From Sphingobium xanthum (lineage in GTDB: Bacteria; Pseudomonadota; Alphaproteobacteria; Sphingomonadales; Sphingomonadaceae): a DNA stretch of 64,000 nucleotides. Each line of letters starts with the position of its first letter. Position 1 is the first letter of the stretch. Made by a program: the position numbers and the translations under genes. The notes under the pieces are model-generated. The model was not told the DNA's origin, searched no databases, and saw only the letters and a list, made by a program, of their open reading frames with translations. Where the stretch lies: contig NZ_JAHKKS010000011.1 in NCBI RefSeq assembly GCF_019737615.1, forward strand, positions 88,407-152,406, read 5' to 3'. This document shows, one piece after another, positions 30,601 to 39,199 of the stretch.

Positions 30601-31085
30601 GCCGGCTTCGCGGCGATGACGGCGGCGATCTTGCCCTGGCTCACCAGCGCCGGGCTGTGCGGGCCGGTGGCGGCATCGGCGAAGACGAGGGCGACATCCT
30701 TGGCGCGCACGTCCCGCCCGTTGGCGCGATAGGCGCTGCCCGCGCCCCGCTCGATGCGACGGACGACTTCCATCTCGCCGTCAGCACCCAGCTCGATGGC
30801 CGGAATGACGGCGCCTGCCGGTTGCAGCGCGAGGAGGCTAACCTCGGCGAAGTCCCGCGCGGGCCGCGTCGCGGTGCCGGCGAAGATCACGTCGTCCATG
30901 CCGCCGCCGCGCATCGACTTGGGGCTGGACTCGCCCATCACCCAGCGGATCGCTTCCAGAAGGTTGGACTTGCCGCAGCCATTGGGGCCGACGATGCCGG
31001 TCAGGCCCGGCTCGATCCGCAGCTCGGTCGGCTCGACGAAGCTCTTGAAGCCGGTCAGCTTGAGGCGGCGGATCTCCATGGACAT
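27639..31085 (-). CDS. smc: Chromosome segregation ATPase SMC
   Basis: SMC (1148 residues) is the chromosome-organising ATPase. The N-terminal head has LKLTGFKSFVEPT and Walker A GPNGCGKSN, followed by AIRWVMGESS. Two long Ala/Glu/Arg-rich coiled coils flank the hinge (about residues 510-640, GLESLGDGYRAIDQ). The C-terminal head carries the signature LSGGEQALTAVALIFG and Walker B CVLDEVDAPLDDANIERF. The start is ATG 31085, or ATG 31079 six bases on. It works in the cytoplasm with ScpA and ScpB, which are not in the window. Confidence 0.97.
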   Translation of the reverse strand: MSMEIRRLKLTGFKSFVEPTELRIEPGLTGIVGPNGCGKSNLLEAIRWVMGESSPKSMRGGGMDDVIFAGTATRPARDFAEVSLLALQPAGAVIPAIELGADGEMEVVRRIERGAGSAYRANGRDVRAKDVALVFADAATGPHSPALVSQGKIAAVIAAKPAERRAMLEEAAGIAGLHVRRKDAEQKLKASSMNLARLDDILAEMDVRAGALRRQARAAERYTDLSEKIVLAEGRAFFARHREAAEAADRAARDAEAAEALVRIAQEAQLGAAAHAQQAVETLARTRSAANSAREAAAEARFKLERLTSERDGLVRRIAELESQLARMAEDQAREGALALDAVNAIEKLQDEEATLSARVKDAKATLPALVTRLAEAERASRDTEVSLAQAMARLAGEQAERRVAEAGLASAKQKLARATAEVDRVTQALAQLPDPAPLAERQLAGEAAKAEAIAARTTAEARIAAAAIARDTQTEAVAAQQRALAAAKATAAALDSEARALASGLESLGDGYRAIDQIRVEPGYERALAAALGDDLHAGIGEKGAARWVGAQIMALDPPLPDGCGPLAAYVKAPKALARRLAQICVAQTDGKQALHVGQRLVTLDGRMRRWDGFVAEQGGAAAAERLIRLNRLEAIAKERPGILAAVSEAGDALAVAENALRDANAEERAARSAAGNAEDALRAAERTLAEVATVIERAAGRRADLDRRAAETAADLAAAQQEQTSAQAAYDALPKSDETAAEVDLFKTAAEHCRAAIGQVQTEQAMINRAVASDEDRIKAVRAEVSGWKARAGDAARRISEMKGRSEALTDDLAGLRERPDRLSAELDTLAVTAREGAERAEQARTAEAAAETGLATTEKSLATANEALSVAREARAGALAHADHAVARRKDIGQACGERFSCPPPVLPIKLGFPVEEVRAAEEEQAQHDKLVLDRERLGPVNLVAATELAELEETQAKSRAESEELTTAINQLRGSIGHLNREGRQRLLAAFEAVNGHFQRLFTTLFEGGQAHLELIESDDPLEAGLEIMAQPPGKRLTTLTLLSGGEQALTAVALIFGLFLTNPAPICVLDEVDAPLDDANIERFCGLLDRMVQDTATRYLIVTHNAVTMSRMHRLFGVTMIEQGVSRLVSVDLQAAEELLAAE

Positions 31086-31157
31086 GAGTCAGCCGCGCGC
31101 CTTGCGCGGGCCGTGGCCCGACCGATCTGCTGAGAGTGTCGCGCCCCCGTCAGCCAA

Positions 31158-31898
31158 TCAGGCGCCAGCGCCCTTTAGGCGCTCTTCCAGCAGCGGCCAG
31201 CTCGCGACATTTTCCAGCACCGAGCCATTAAGGATCAGGGTCGGCGTGCCGGTGATCTGATAGTCGGCGTTGGCCTTTTCGACACCCTTGGCAAGTGCTT
31301 CGGCATTGGCCGAATCCGCCAGGCACTGGCGCGCCTTCGCCTCGGGGAGTCCCCGCTGCTTGGTGAACTCGATCAGCCCGGCCATCTCCGCCAGCTTGAC
31401 GAAGCGTTCGTTCGGCGCCGCCGTCATTGCTGCCTGATACGCGCCTTCGCCGGCGCCCTGGATCGTCTTGATCATGGTCTCGAAGTTCGCGAACAGCTGG
31501 GTGTGCAGCGGGAAGAACGCCTCGGGGCCGGCACAGCGCGCGAGCAGGGCCACGGTCATATCCAGCGGATCGCGGATGAAGTTGCGATATTCGAAGCTGA
31601 CCTTGCCCGTGTTCACATATTTGGCTTCGATCGGCTCATGGCTTTCCGCCGAGAAATCCTTGCAGTGCGAGCAGGTGTAGGAACCAAATTCCAGGACCTT
31701 GATGGGCGCGTCGGGATTGCCCATGAGCAGGCCGCCGTCCGGTGTCAGGGAGACTTTCTGCGCCCAGGTCGTGCCGGCGGGCGGCGCCTTGGCGGCAACC
31801 GCGCTCGCGCTGCCGCTATTGCCGGCGCTTTCCTGCTGGCCGCAGGCAGCCAGAGCGATCAACGCAGCGGCGAGGGGGGCGAAGGCGATGGATTTCAT
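31158..31898 (-). CDS. DsbA-family thiol oxidoreductase, lipoprotein form
   Basis: This 246-residue protein of the thioredoxin fold (DsbA/DSBA_oxidored-like) has a lipoprotein signal peptide with lipobox LAAC (Cys about residue 19). The active site is SYTCSHCKDF, a CSHC pair. The C-terminal cis-Pro loop ITGTPTLILNG is normal. It likely oxidises or isomerises disulfides in exported proteins. A related gene without a lipobox lies 56 bases upstream, so the two arose by duplication. Confidence 0.88.
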   Translation of the reverse strand: MKSIAFAPLAAALIALAACGQQESAGNSGSASAVAAKAPPAGTTWAQKVSLTPDGGLLMGNPDAPIKVLEFGSYTCSHCKDFSAESHEPIEAKYVNTGKVSFEYRNFIRDPLDMTVALLARCAGPEAFFPLHTQLFANFETMIKTIQGAGEGAYQAAMTAAPNERFVKLAEMAGLIEFTKQRGLPEAKARQCLADSANAEALAKGVEKANADYQITGTPTLILNGSVLENVASWPLLEERLKGAGA

Positions 31899-31954
31899 GG
31901 GACAGATGGCCTCATCAAATGGGGCAAGAAAGGAACCGGACGAGCAGGTCTAGC

Positions 31955-32671
31955 TCAGTTGCCGGAGCGGGGCAATGGCGGCAGGAGGGGGCGCAGCGTC
32001 GCCCAATCATGCACATGTTCGAGCGCCTTGCCGTTCATGACGAAGAAGGGCGTGCCGCTGAATTCCTTGATGTCCCAGGCATTTGCTGTGAGGCCGAGGA
32101 CATCGCTCATGGCCTGCTTGTCGGCGAGGCACTGGCGCTGTGCAGCGGGCGTGAGGCCGCGCTTGGCGAGCAGGGCGAAGAGGCCGGTCTTGTCGGCAAT
32201 ATCGGCCATCTGCGCGACCTTGTCGGCCGACTCGGCGCCATTGTAGCTCTGCGCGACGTTCATCCACGGATCGAAATTCGCGAACAACGCTTCGTGATTG
32301 GCGATGAAGCGGGTGGCGCCGCCGCAGCGCGCGAGCAGGGCGGCAGTAAGATCGAACGGATCGCGGACGAAATTGCGGACCTCGAGGCTGACGAGGCCGC
32401 GCCGGATCCAGTCCTTCTTGAGGCTGGCCATGCCTTCCGCCGCGAAATGGGAGCAATGCGGGCAGGTGTAGCTCATATATTCGACGAGCCTGGTGCGAGC
32501 ATTGGGATTGCCGAGAATATAGGCCCCGTTCGCGCCGAGCGTGACGGTGCGCGTCCAGTCGGTCGCGGCGGCGGGTCGTGCGGCGGCCGGGTGCGGCTTG
32601 GGCGTCTGGGCGATCGCAGGCGCAACGACCAGCGCGCCAACGGCGAGAAGGGACAATAAGCGGGGCAGCAT
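31955..32671 (-). CDS. DsbA-family thiol oxidoreductase, secreted form
   Basis: This 238-residue paralogue of the next gene has a cleavable signal peptide (MLPRLLSLLAVGALVVAPAIAQ), the active site SYTCPHCSHF (CPHC) and cis-Pro loop FSGTPFFVMNG. The CPHC pair is the DsbA type, more oxidising than CSHC. It is 17 bases from the dciA stop and probably belongs to one operon: dciA, this gene, the lipoprotein paralogue, then smc. Confidence 0.9.
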   Translation of the reverse strand: MLPRLLSLLAVGALVVAPAIAQTPKPHPAAARPAAATDWTRTVTLGANGAYILGNPNARTRLVEYMSYTCPHCSHFAAEGMASLKKDWIRRGLVSLEVRNFVRDPFDLTAALLARCGGATRFIANHEALFANFDPWMNVAQSYNGAESADKVAQMADIADKTGLFALLAKRGLTPAAQRQCLADKQAMSDVLGLTANAWDIKEFSGTPFFVMNGKALEHVHDWATLRPLLPPLPRSGN

Positions 32672-32688
32672 CGCTCTCGACTTTCTTT

Positions 32689-33243
32689 CTAGCTGATCTT
32701 CGGCAGGCGCTGGGGATTGCCGAGGCCACGCGCCATCGACTCCAGGACCGTGCGCAGTTCCGGATCGCTCACTTCACGCAGGCCCTGACCCAGTTCCTCG
32801 GGGATCGGGCGCAGCATGGCCGGGGGCGGACGGCGGACCGGCTCGCTCGGCACGACCTGGCCCTGCTTCATGGCGATGCGCGACACGGCCTCATAGCCGA
32901 AGAAGCGGTTCACCCGCTCGATGATCTCCGGGATGATGTGCTGGACCATCGGTGCGTGGCCGCTGGCGACGGTCAATTGCAAGGTGCCACCGGCGCGGCG
33001 GCCGGCCGGGAAGCGGATCGACTCGGGCGCGGTGAGGGCGGCATAACGCTGGCCGACAATCTCCGCCCAGCGCGTCACGACGCTCGACTGGATGAAGCCG
33101 AATTTGCGGAACGCAGCGCGGCCGATATCGGGCATCAGATCCGCGATCGCGCGCGCGGAGCCGACGCGCGGACGCTCGGGCGCGGGCGCTGCGGCGGCCT
33201 TTTTCCGGGCGCGCGGTTTCTCGCTCTGCGTGGGTTCTGTCAT
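32689..33243 (-). CDS. dciA: DciA-like DUF721 protein
   Basis: This 184-residue protein has the DUF721 domain in its first half (FRKFGFIQSSVVTRWAEIVG, LQLTVASGHAPMVQHIIPEIIERVNRFFG). DciA loads or helps load the replicative helicase DnaB in bacteria without DnaC. The N-terminal stretch KPRARKKAAAAPAPE is low-complexity and basic. ATG 33243 was chosen; an in-frame ATG at 33255 is possible. Only about 25 bases separate it from the divergent mutY start, so the promoters must overlap. Confidence 0.85.
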   Translation of the reverse strand: MTEPTQSEKPRARKKAAAAPAPERPRVGSARAIADLMPDIGRAAFRKFGFIQSSVVTRWAEIVGQRYAALTAPESIRFPAGRRAGGTLQLTVASGHAPMVQHIIPEIIERVNRFFGYEAVSRIAMKQGQVVPSEPVRRPPPAMLRPIPEELGQGLREVSDPELRTVLESMARGLGNPQRLPKIS

Positions 33244-33268
33244 GCCCCGGTCCATGCCATAGGGCACC

Positions 33269-34369
33269 ATGCCCGTCGATGGATTAATGGCAGCAGAACG
33301 CAGCATCGCCGATGCCCTTCTGGCGCATTATCGGGTGCGTGCCCGCACCTTGCCGTGGCGCAGCCCGCCGGGCGCGGCGCTCCCTGATCCCTATCGCGTG
33401 TGGCTGAGCGAGATCATGCTGCAGCAGACGACGGTCGCGGCGGTCATTCCCTATTATCATCGCTTTCTGGCCCGCTGGCCGACTGTCGAGGCGCTGGCCG
33501 CTGCCCAGGATGGCGATCTCATGGCCGCCTGGGCAGGGCTTGGCTATTATGCACGGGCGCGCAACCTGCTGGCCTGTGCGCGCAAGGTGGCGGGCGAGCT
33601 TGGCGGGCTCTTCCCATCGGACGAGGCGGCACTGCGGGCGCTGCCGGGGATCGGGGCTTATACCGCGGCCGCCATTGCGGCGATCGCCTTCGGCCAGCGT
33701 GCGGTGGTGGTGGACGGCAATGTCGAGCGGGTCGTGAGCCGCCTGTTCGCGGTCGAGACGCCGATGCCGGCGGCCAAGCCGGAGCTGCGCGCACTCACCG
33801 ACAGCATCACGCCGGACGCGCATGCCGGCGACTTCGCGCAGGCGATGATGGATCTGGGCGCGACCATCTGCACGCCGACGCGGCCAGCCTGTCTCACTTG
33901 TCCGCTCTCGGCGCGATGCGCCGCGCGTATCGCCGGGGAGGCGGAGCGCTATCCCGTGAAAGCCCCCAAAAAGGCGAAGCCGACACGGCGCGGCGTCGCC
34001 TGGTGGGTGGAAGCCGATGGCGCGGTCTGGCTCGTGCGCCGGCCCGACAAGGGATTGCTCGGTGGCATGCTGGGGGTGCCGGGCAGCGACTGGACGGAAA
34101 CGGGCGGAGAGACGGGCCTGCCGCTGGCCGGCGACTGGCTGCTGCTCAACGAGCCGGTGCGCCACGTCTTCACGCATTTCGCGCTGGAGCTGTCGATTGC
34201 GCGGATGCGGCTCGATAGACCGGGCGATCCGCTCGAGATTGCCAAGGCGCTCGGGCCAGGCCAATGGTGGCCTCGCGAGCGGATTGCCGAGGCCGGGTTG
34301 CCGACGGTCTTCGCACGGGTCGCGCGGGCTGCGATGGCGCCAAGAGGAGAGGACGGGATCAATGAGTGA
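33269..34369 (+). CDS. mutY: A/G-specific adenine glycosylase
   Basis: MutY (366 residues) removes adenine opposite 8-oxoguanine. The N-terminal catalytic domain has EIMLQQTTVAAVIPYYHRF with the catalytic Glu. The helix-hairpin-helix LPGIGAYTAAAIAAIAFG is followed by the catalytic Asp in VVDGNVERV. The 4Fe-4S cluster is C-x6-C-x2-C-x5-C (CTPTRPACLTCPLSARC). The C-terminal part (about 235-360) is the Nudix-like 8-oxoG recognition domain (HVFTHFALEL). An alternative start is ATG 33287. Its last eight bases overlap nudC. Confidence 0.96.
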   Translation: MPVDGLMAAERSIADALLAHYRVRARTLPWRSPPGAALPDPYRVWLSEIMLQQTTVAAVIPYYHRFLARWPTVEALAAAQDGDLMAAWAGLGYYARARNLLACARKVAGELGGLFPSDEAALRALPGIGAYTAAAIAAIAFGQRAVVVDGNVERVVSRLFAVETPMPAAKPELRALTDSITPDAHAGDFAQAMMDLGATICTPTRPACLTCPLSARCAARIAGEAERYPVKAPKKAKPTRRGVAWWVEADGAVWLVRRPDKGLLGGMLGVPGSDWTETGGETGLPLAGDWLLLNEPVRHVFTHFALELSIARMRLDRPGDPLEIAKALGPGQWWPRERIAEAGLPTVFARVARAAMAPRGEDGINE

Positions 34370-35261
34370 GACTGCCGTGCTGCAGGAGCGCGCGATCACC
34401 TTCGCGGGCAACAAGATCGATCGGGCCGACCAGCTCCGCGTCAATCCCGACCGGCTGGCGCTTGCCTGGGCCGATTCGCGCGCGCGCCTCCTGCTGCTCG
34501 AAGGGCTGGACCCCGTGCCGCCGCGCGACGGGATACTCGCGACCGCGCCGATCCCGCCCGGCGCCATGCTCTCCGATCATGCGCTGCTGGGACTGCGCGA
34601 GGATGGATCGCCGCTGTTCGTCTCGCTGATTGTCGTCAAGACCGACGAACCGCCGACCTTTCCGCCCAAGGTCTGGCAAGTCATTGCGGAGCTGAACCTG
34701 GACGAAGCCGCGCTCTATGGCGGTGCGCGCAGCCTGGTCGACTGGCATGACCGGCACCAATATTGCGCCCGCTGCGGCGCGCAGACTCATCCGGTCAAGG
34801 CGGGCTGGTCGCGCCAGTGCGGCACCTGCAGCGCCGAGCATTTTCCGCGCACCGATCCCGTCGTCATCATGCTGGCGGAATATGAGGGCAAGGTGCTGAT
34901 CGCCCGCAATGCGCGCTTCCCTCCCCGGCGCTTCTCGGCGCTGGCGGGCTTCGTCGAGCCGGGCGAGACGATCGAGGAAGCCGTGCGGCGCGAAGTCTGG
35001 GAGGAATGCGGCGTGCGCTGCGGGCGCGTCGATTATCTGTTCAGCCAGCCCTGGCCGTTCCCCTCGCAGCTCATGATCGCCTGCGTCGCGCAAGCGCTGG
35101 GCGACGCGCTCACGCTCGACGAGCAGGAGATTGCGGAGGCGATCTGGGTGAGCCGCGACGAGGTGCGCGCGGCGCTGGCCGAGGATGAGAATGCGGCCTT
35201 CCTGCCGCCGTCATCAGTGGCCGTCGCCAATCATATGCTGAGGCATTGGCTCGGCGAGTGA
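34362..35261 (+). CDS. nudC: NAD+ diphosphatase (NADH pyrophosphatase)
   Basis: This 299-residue Nudix enzyme cleaves NAD(H) to NMN(H) and AMP and can remove NAD caps from RNA. A Zn ribbon (YCARCG ... CGTCS) precedes the Nudix box GFVEPGETIEEAVRREVWEECGV, followed by the NADH-specific SQPWPFPSQL motif. ATG 34362 overlaps the mutY end by eight bases, so the two are cotranscribed. Confidence 0.95.
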   Translation: MSETAVLQERAITFAGNKIDRADQLRVNPDRLALAWADSRARLLLLEGLDPVPPRDGILATAPIPPGAMLSDHALLGLREDGSPLFVSLIVVKTDEPPTFPPKVWQVIAELNLDEAALYGGARSLVDWHDRHQYCARCGAQTHPVKAGWSRQCGTCSAEHFPRTDPVVIMLAEYEGKVLIARNARFPPRRFSALAGFVEPGETIEEAVRREVWEECGVRCGRVDYLFSQPWPFPSQLMIACVAQALGDALTLDEQEIAEAIWVSRDEVRAALAEDENAAFLPPSSVAVANHMLRHWLGE

Positions 35262-35286
35262 GGGGCTCGGCGGTGTGAGGCGGAAC

Positions 35287-35361
35287 GCTTCAGCCTGAAG
35301 CCGCGCCCTCAGATGCGTGGCTGGAGCGACAACAGGTTAAGCGGGGCAATGTGCCCCGCTT
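35287..35361. terminator. Stem-loops at convergent gene ends
   Basis: GCTTCA-GCC-TGAAGC (35287-35301) and AAGCGGGG-CAATGTG-CCCCGCTT (35339-35361) stand between nudC and the minus-strand cytochrome gene. The second overlaps the last codons of the cytochrome gene. On the plus strand it is followed by a short TTT, so it could end the nudC transcript. Confidence 0.55.
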
Positions 35362-35975
35362 TGTACCCAGGCCGTGAACAGCTCGCCGAACTGCATCTGC
35401 GTCCCGGGAACCGGCGTGCGGTTGCCGCCGGGGTGCCAACCCCAGCCGACCAGCTCGTCCTTCGCCATATGCTCTTCCATCTCGGCCATGGTCTTGCCGC
35501 CATTGCGCTCCTTGTCCTTGAGCTGCGCGCAGATCTGGCCGAGCGTCCTGCCCTGCCAGGCCATCTCGGCCGGTGCGAGCATCCACTTGGAATTGCCGGG
35601 CACATTGGCCGGGTCGTAATTCTTCTCATGATGGCAAGTGAAGCAGTGCAGCCCCGGCGCGCCCATCCCCTCGGCGCGCACCACGAGCGGCATATGCGGC
35701 GTCATCGCGTCCGTCTGCGTCGGGCGCTCCGTCGCGGGGTGGCAATTGAGGCAGCGCGGATGCTGGAGCACTTTCCCGACTTCGGAGAAGAGCGCCAGCG
35801 AGCGTGCCTTGGGGTCGGCGATCCCCGCGAAATCGGACGCCTTTTTGAGCGAGGTCGCCATCGCCGGTTTAGCCGGAGCGACTGGTGCCGGCACCTGCCG
35901 CGCGGTCGCGCCGTGCATGGCGAAGGCCGCGACCAGACCGGCAGCGGCGAGCGGGCCAAGGATGCGCGCGCTCAT
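35337..35975 (-). CDS. Cytochrome c subunit of an isoquinoline 1-oxidoreductase-type hydroxylase
   Basis: This 212-residue secreted c-type cytochrome has a signal peptide ([22 protein letters not shown]) and two CxxCH heme motifs (PRCLNCHP near residue 75 and LHCFTCHHE near residue 112). The C-terminal segment has WHPGGNRTPVPGTQMQFG, which is typical of proteins annotated as isoquinoline 1-oxidoreductase subunit. It probably takes electrons from the molybdenum subunit whose gene it overlaps (ATG at 35975 against the stop at 35972). It acts in the periplasm. Confidence 0.82.
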   Translation of the reverse strand: MSARILGPLAAAGLVAAFAMHGATARQVPAPVAPAKPAMATSLKKASDFAGIADPKARSLALFSEVGKVLQHPRCLNCHPATERPTQTDAMTPHMPLVVRAEGMGAPGLHCFTCHHEKNYDPANVPGNSKWMLAPAEMAWQGRTLGQICAQLKDKERNGGKTMAEMEEHMAKDELVGWGWHPGGNRTPVPGTQMQFGELFTAWVQSGAHCPA

Positions 35976-38131
35976 GCCGACTTCACCATCGGCAAGATCG
36001 TGGGGCGCTCGCGGCCGAGCCTGGCCAGCGCGTTGGCGATGGCCGGGCCGCAGGGCGGCACGCCCGGCTCCCCGATCCCGGTCGGCGGCGCGCTCGACGG
36101 CAGGATCGTCACTTCGACCTCGGGCATTTCCATGATTCGCAGCGACCTGTAATTGTTGAAATTGGAAACCGTCGGCTTGCCCGCCTCCAGCGGCACTTCG
36201 CCGTAGAGAATATGGCCGACCGCGTAGCCGATACCGCCTTCGACCTGTGCGCGCACGATATCGGGATTGACCGCGATACCACAATCGACCGCTGCCCAGA
36301 CCTTATGCACTTTCGGCTCGCCATCCTCGCCGATCGACACTTCGGCGATCTCGGCAACGAAGCTGTTGAAGCTCTCGACGACGGCAACACCCCGGCCCCG
36401 CCCGGCGGGAACCGGCTCGCCCCATTTGGCAAGCTCCGCCACCGCCTTGAGCACGGCGGCCGCGCGGGGTTGATCCGTCATCAGTTCCAGCCGCCCGGCG
36501 ACCGGATCCTTGCCGGCGGCCTCCAGCAATCGATCGACAAAGGTCTCGACCGCATAGCCGGTATGCGTATGCCCCACCGAGCGCCACCAGAGCGTCGTCA
36601 CGGGCGATTGCTCGATCGTCGCGGCGCAGCGGAAGGCCGGGAGCTTGTAAGGCGGCTCGCTTGACCCTTCGACCATGGTGGCATCGACGCCGTTCCTGAT
36701 CATCATCTTCTCCATCGGCCCGCCGACCGCGAAGGACTGGCCTACGATCGTGTCCGACCAGGCGATGATCTTGCCGTCCTTCACCGCGCCGCGCATGCGA
36801 TGGACCATCAGCGGCCGGTAATAGCCACCATGGATATCATCCTCGCGGGTCCAGGTCAGGCGGACCTTCTTGCCCGGGCCGATCGCCTTGACACATTCGG
36901 CAAGCTCGACGGCAAGATGCGCGTCGCCCGTCGCGCGCCTGCCGAAGCTGCCGCCGGCGAGCACCGGCTCGACCTTTACCTGCTCGGGTGGGATCCCCAG
37001 CACTCCGGCAATCGCCGGCTGGTCGAAGCTCGGAAACTGGGAGCCGAAGCGCGCCAACGCGGTCTTGCCGTCCCACTCTATATAGCCACCGAGCGGCTCC
37101 ATGGGCGCATGGGCGAGATAGGGGAAGACATAGTCCGCCTCGACGAGCGTCGCGCCGGGTGTCGCAAGCGCCTTCTCGATGTCGCCGGTCGCCTTGGCCT
37201 GGATGCCCGGCTCCTTCGCCTTGGCGAGATAGGCCTGCGCCATCTGGGCGGTGCCGCGCGCCTCGGCCTTGCTGTCATCCCATTTGATCGTCAGTGCCTT
37301 GCGCCCCTTGATCGCTGGCCATGTGCCCGTCGCGAACACCGCGACGCCGGACGGGATCTGCTTCACGGCGACGACGCCGCTGACAGCCAGCGCCTTGCTT
37401 GCGTCGAAGCTCGCGACGGCGCCGCCGAAGCGCGGCGAATGGGCGACGACGACGGTCAGCGTACCGGGGGTCCACTGGTCGATGGAGAAATCCGCTTTGC
37501 CGGTTGTCTTGTCGAGGCTGTCCACGCGGCCGACCGAGCGATCTTTCCCGATGAACTCGAACTTGCCGGCATCCTTGAGCGGGACATCCTGGGGCGGGGT
37601 CAGCGTCCTCGCAGTCTCGATGAACTCGCCGAACTTGCCCTGCTTGCCGCCCGGCCCCGATATGACGCCGGCCTTGATCGTGATCTGCTCGGGCTTAACG
37701 CCCCAGCTCTTCGCGGCCGCCTGAACGAGCATCCAGCGGGCCAGCGCCCCGGCCTTGCGCATCTGGAGGTAGCTGTTGGCCATGGCGGTCGAGCCGCCGG
37801 TGCCCTGCATGCCCATGAAGAGATTAGCATAGACCTTCTGGTCGCCGGGCGCATGTTCGGCGCGCATCTGCGCCCAGTCGGCATCCATCTCGTCGGCGAC
37901 CAGGGTGGCGAGGCCGGTGAACGGGCCCTGGCCGAATTCGATGTGCTTGACCAACACCGTCACCGTGCTGTCCGGCGCGATGCGGATGAAGGCGTTGGGA
38001 TCAACGGGAGGCGGCCCATTCGCCGCCGGCGCCTGCGCGGCGAGCCGGCCGATGCCCATCGGCATGAGGAAGCCGATGACGAGCGCGCCGCCGCCCTGCA
38101 GGATCGCGCGGCGGGAGAGCGGCGCGTTCAT
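35972..38131 (-). CDS. Molybdopterin-binding aldehyde oxidoreductase subunit (IorB-like)
   Basis: This 719-residue protein is the large subunit of a periplasmic molybdenum hydroxylase of the isoquinoline 1-oxidoreductase/aldehyde dehydrogenase type. It begins with a Tat signal ([17 protein letters not shown]), continues with the substrate-channel domain ([12 protein letters not shown]) and the molybdopterin-binding repeats ([32 protein letters not shown]). It lacks FAD-binding sequence, consistent with electrons passing to the 2Fe-2S partner and a cytochrome. It overlaps both neighbours by 4 bases (ATGA). The true substrate is not known; N-heterocycles or aldehydes are likely. Confidence 0.9.
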   Translation of the reverse strand: MNAPLSRRAILQGGGALVIGFLMPMGIGRLAAQAPAANGPPPVDPNAFIRIAPDSTVTVLVKHIEFGQGPFTGLATLVADEMDADWAQMRAEHAPGDQKVYANLFMGMQGTGGSTAMANSYLQMRKAGALARWMLVQAAAKSWGVKPEQITIKAGVISGPGGKQGKFGEFIETARTLTPPQDVPLKDAGKFEFIGKDRSVGRVDSLDKTTGKADFSIDQWTPGTLTVVVAHSPRFGGAVASFDASKALAVSGVVAVKQIPSGVAVFATGTWPAIKGRKALTIKWDDSKAEARGTAQMAQAYLAKAKEPGIQAKATGDIEKALATPGATLVEADYVFPYLAHAPMEPLGGYIEWDGKTALARFGSQFPSFDQPAIAGVLGIPPEQVKVEPVLAGGSFGRRATGDAHLAVELAECVKAIGPGKKVRLTWTREDDIHGGYYRPLMVHRMRGAVKDGKIIAWSDTIVGQSFAVGGPMEKMMIRNGVDATMVEGSSEPPYKLPAFRCAATIEQSPVTTLWWRSVGHTHTGYAVETFVDRLLEAAGKDPVAGRLELMTDQPRAAAVLKAVAELAKWGEPVPAGRGRGVAVVESFNSFVAEIAEVSIGEDGEPKVHKVWAAVDCGIAVNPDIVRAQVEGGIGYAVGHILYGEVPLEAGKPTVSNFNNYRSLRIMEMPEVEVTILPSSAPPTGIGEPGVPPCGPAIANALARLGRERPTILPMVKSA

Positions 38132-38592
38132 GCGCCTTTCTCCAGCGACTTGGCCGCGTCATGGATAGCGGACCGGATGCGCAGATACGTCGCGCAACGG
38201 CAAATATTGCCGTTCATGGCGAGATCGATATCGCGGTCGCTCGGTTTGGGCTGCTCGCGCAGCAGGGCGACCGCGGTCATGATCTGGCCGGACTGGCAAT
38301 AGCCGCATTGTGGCACGTCATGCGCGACCCAGGCCGCCTGAACGGCCTTGGCCTCCGGACCGGCGACTGCCTCGATGGTCGTAATGTCGCCTTGAACAGC
38401 ACTCACGGGCAAGGCGCAGGAACGCATCGGCTGATCGTTCACATGGACGGTGCATGCCCCGCACATCGCCACGCCGCAGCCGAACTTCGTGCCGGTGAGT
38501 TCAAGATCGTCCCGGAGAACCCAAAGCAGAGGCGTGTCCTCATCGACATCGACCTGCCGGTCCAGGCCGTTCACCTTCAGCGTGAAGATCAT
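38128..38592 (-). CDS. (2Fe-2S) subunit of molybdenum hydroxylase (IorA-like)
   Basis: This 154-residue protein has the two clusters of xanthine-oxidase-type small subunits: a plant-type [21 protein letters not shown] near residue 45 and CGYCQSGQI ... [10 protein letters not shown] near residue 105. It has no signal peptide. The Tat signal of the large subunit could carry the folded complex across the membrane. It is the first gene of the unit: Fe-S, Mo, cytochrome. Confidence 0.93.
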   Translation of the reverse strand: MIFTLKVNGLDRQVDVDEDTPLLWVLRDDLELTGTKFGCGVAMCGACTVHVNDQPMRSCALPVSAVQGDITTIEAVAGPEAKAVQAAWVAHDVPQCGYCQSGQIMTAVALLREQPKPSDRDIDLAMNGNICRCATYLRIRSAIHDAAKSLEKGA

Positions 38593-38666
38593 GGCAGTTC
38601 CCTCAATGCAATTTACGACTGATCGGTACACTTATATGTCAGAAACGCAAGTCGTCGGCCGAAATC

Positions 38667-38786
38667 TTATTTTCGAGCGATAATGTCCCAAAGGCGGCAT
38701 CGCATCGGGAGGCTGCACACCGAGGCGAGCGCCTCGCCGATGACGGACGAGGCACCTGTAATCGAGACGGCCTTCTGCATGGTCAT
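38667..38786 (-). pseudogene. Truncated SDR oxidoreductase remnant
   Basis: A complete ribosome site (CAGGAGGAA) precedes MTMQKAVSITGASSVIGEALA, the Rossmann TGxxxGIG start of a short-chain dehydrogenase, with Val in place of the usual Gly of GIG (SSVIG). The frame stops after 39 residues and no further SDR sequence follows, so most of the gene is missing. It is a deletion relic between the molybdenum hydroxylase and the HxlR gene. Confidence 0.65.
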
Positions 38787-38845
38787 TTCCTCCTGGGATC
38801 GGGAAACCGAATGGAACGACTGTGAGGGAAGGGCGATGCGCGCGA

Positions 38846-39199
38846 TTACGCCCCCTTGACCGGGAACGTTCCGGGCAGCCCTCGGTCTTCCTGAAGGAGC
38901 GATGCCCATCGCGCGACGGCGCGAAGGATGGGACGCGCAGCCTGGCCGCGCTCGGAAAGGCCATAGACCTGACAGGCCGCCGGCGGGGGCAGCATCCACC
39001 GTCGGACAATCCCCGCCTCTTCGAGCGCCCGGAGTCGCGCCGTGAGAACATTCGCCGAGACCGCCGGGAGTGCCAACCGGATGCCGCTGAAGCGAACGGG
39101 ACCATCGGCAAGAACCCGCATGACGGGAAGCGTCCATTTAACGGCGAGGATGTCCTCGACCACAGCCAGTGCGCCATTTGAAGGCTCTTGCTCCTTCAA
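38846..39199 (-). CDS. HxlR family transcriptional regulator
   Basis: This 117-residue winged-helix regulator of the HxlR (MarR-like) family has VEDILAVKWTLPVMRVL at the N terminus and then VRFSGIRLALPAVSANVLTARLRALEEAGIVRR (recognition helix and wing). It starts with TTG 39199, whose codon overlaps the stop of a small upstream ORF (TTGA). HxlR proteins often sense redox-active electrophiles or quinones. It may control the SDR remnant locus, the molybdenum hydroxylase or the efflux genes, but no operator could be assigned. Confidence 0.85.
   Translation of the reverse strand: MKEQEPSNGALAVVEDILAVKWTLPVMRVLADGPVRFSGIRLALPAVSANVLTARLRALEEAGIVRRWMLPPPAACQVYGLSERGQAARPILRAVARWASLLQEDRGLPGTFPVKGA

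Noticed and set aside
28824..31133. Long plus-strand open frame opposite smc
   Set aside because: Ala/Gly-rich shadow of the SMC coiled coil; no domain, no ribosome site.
30754..31260. 168-residue plus-strand frame at the smc start
   Set aside because: Antisense to the smc N terminus and the DsbA gene end; Arg/Ser/Pro-rich shadow.
35339..35361. Stem-loop considered as a strong terminator of the cytochrome gene
   Set aside because: On the minus strand it lies before the stop codon and has no T tract in the right place; it was kept only as a shared stem-loop.
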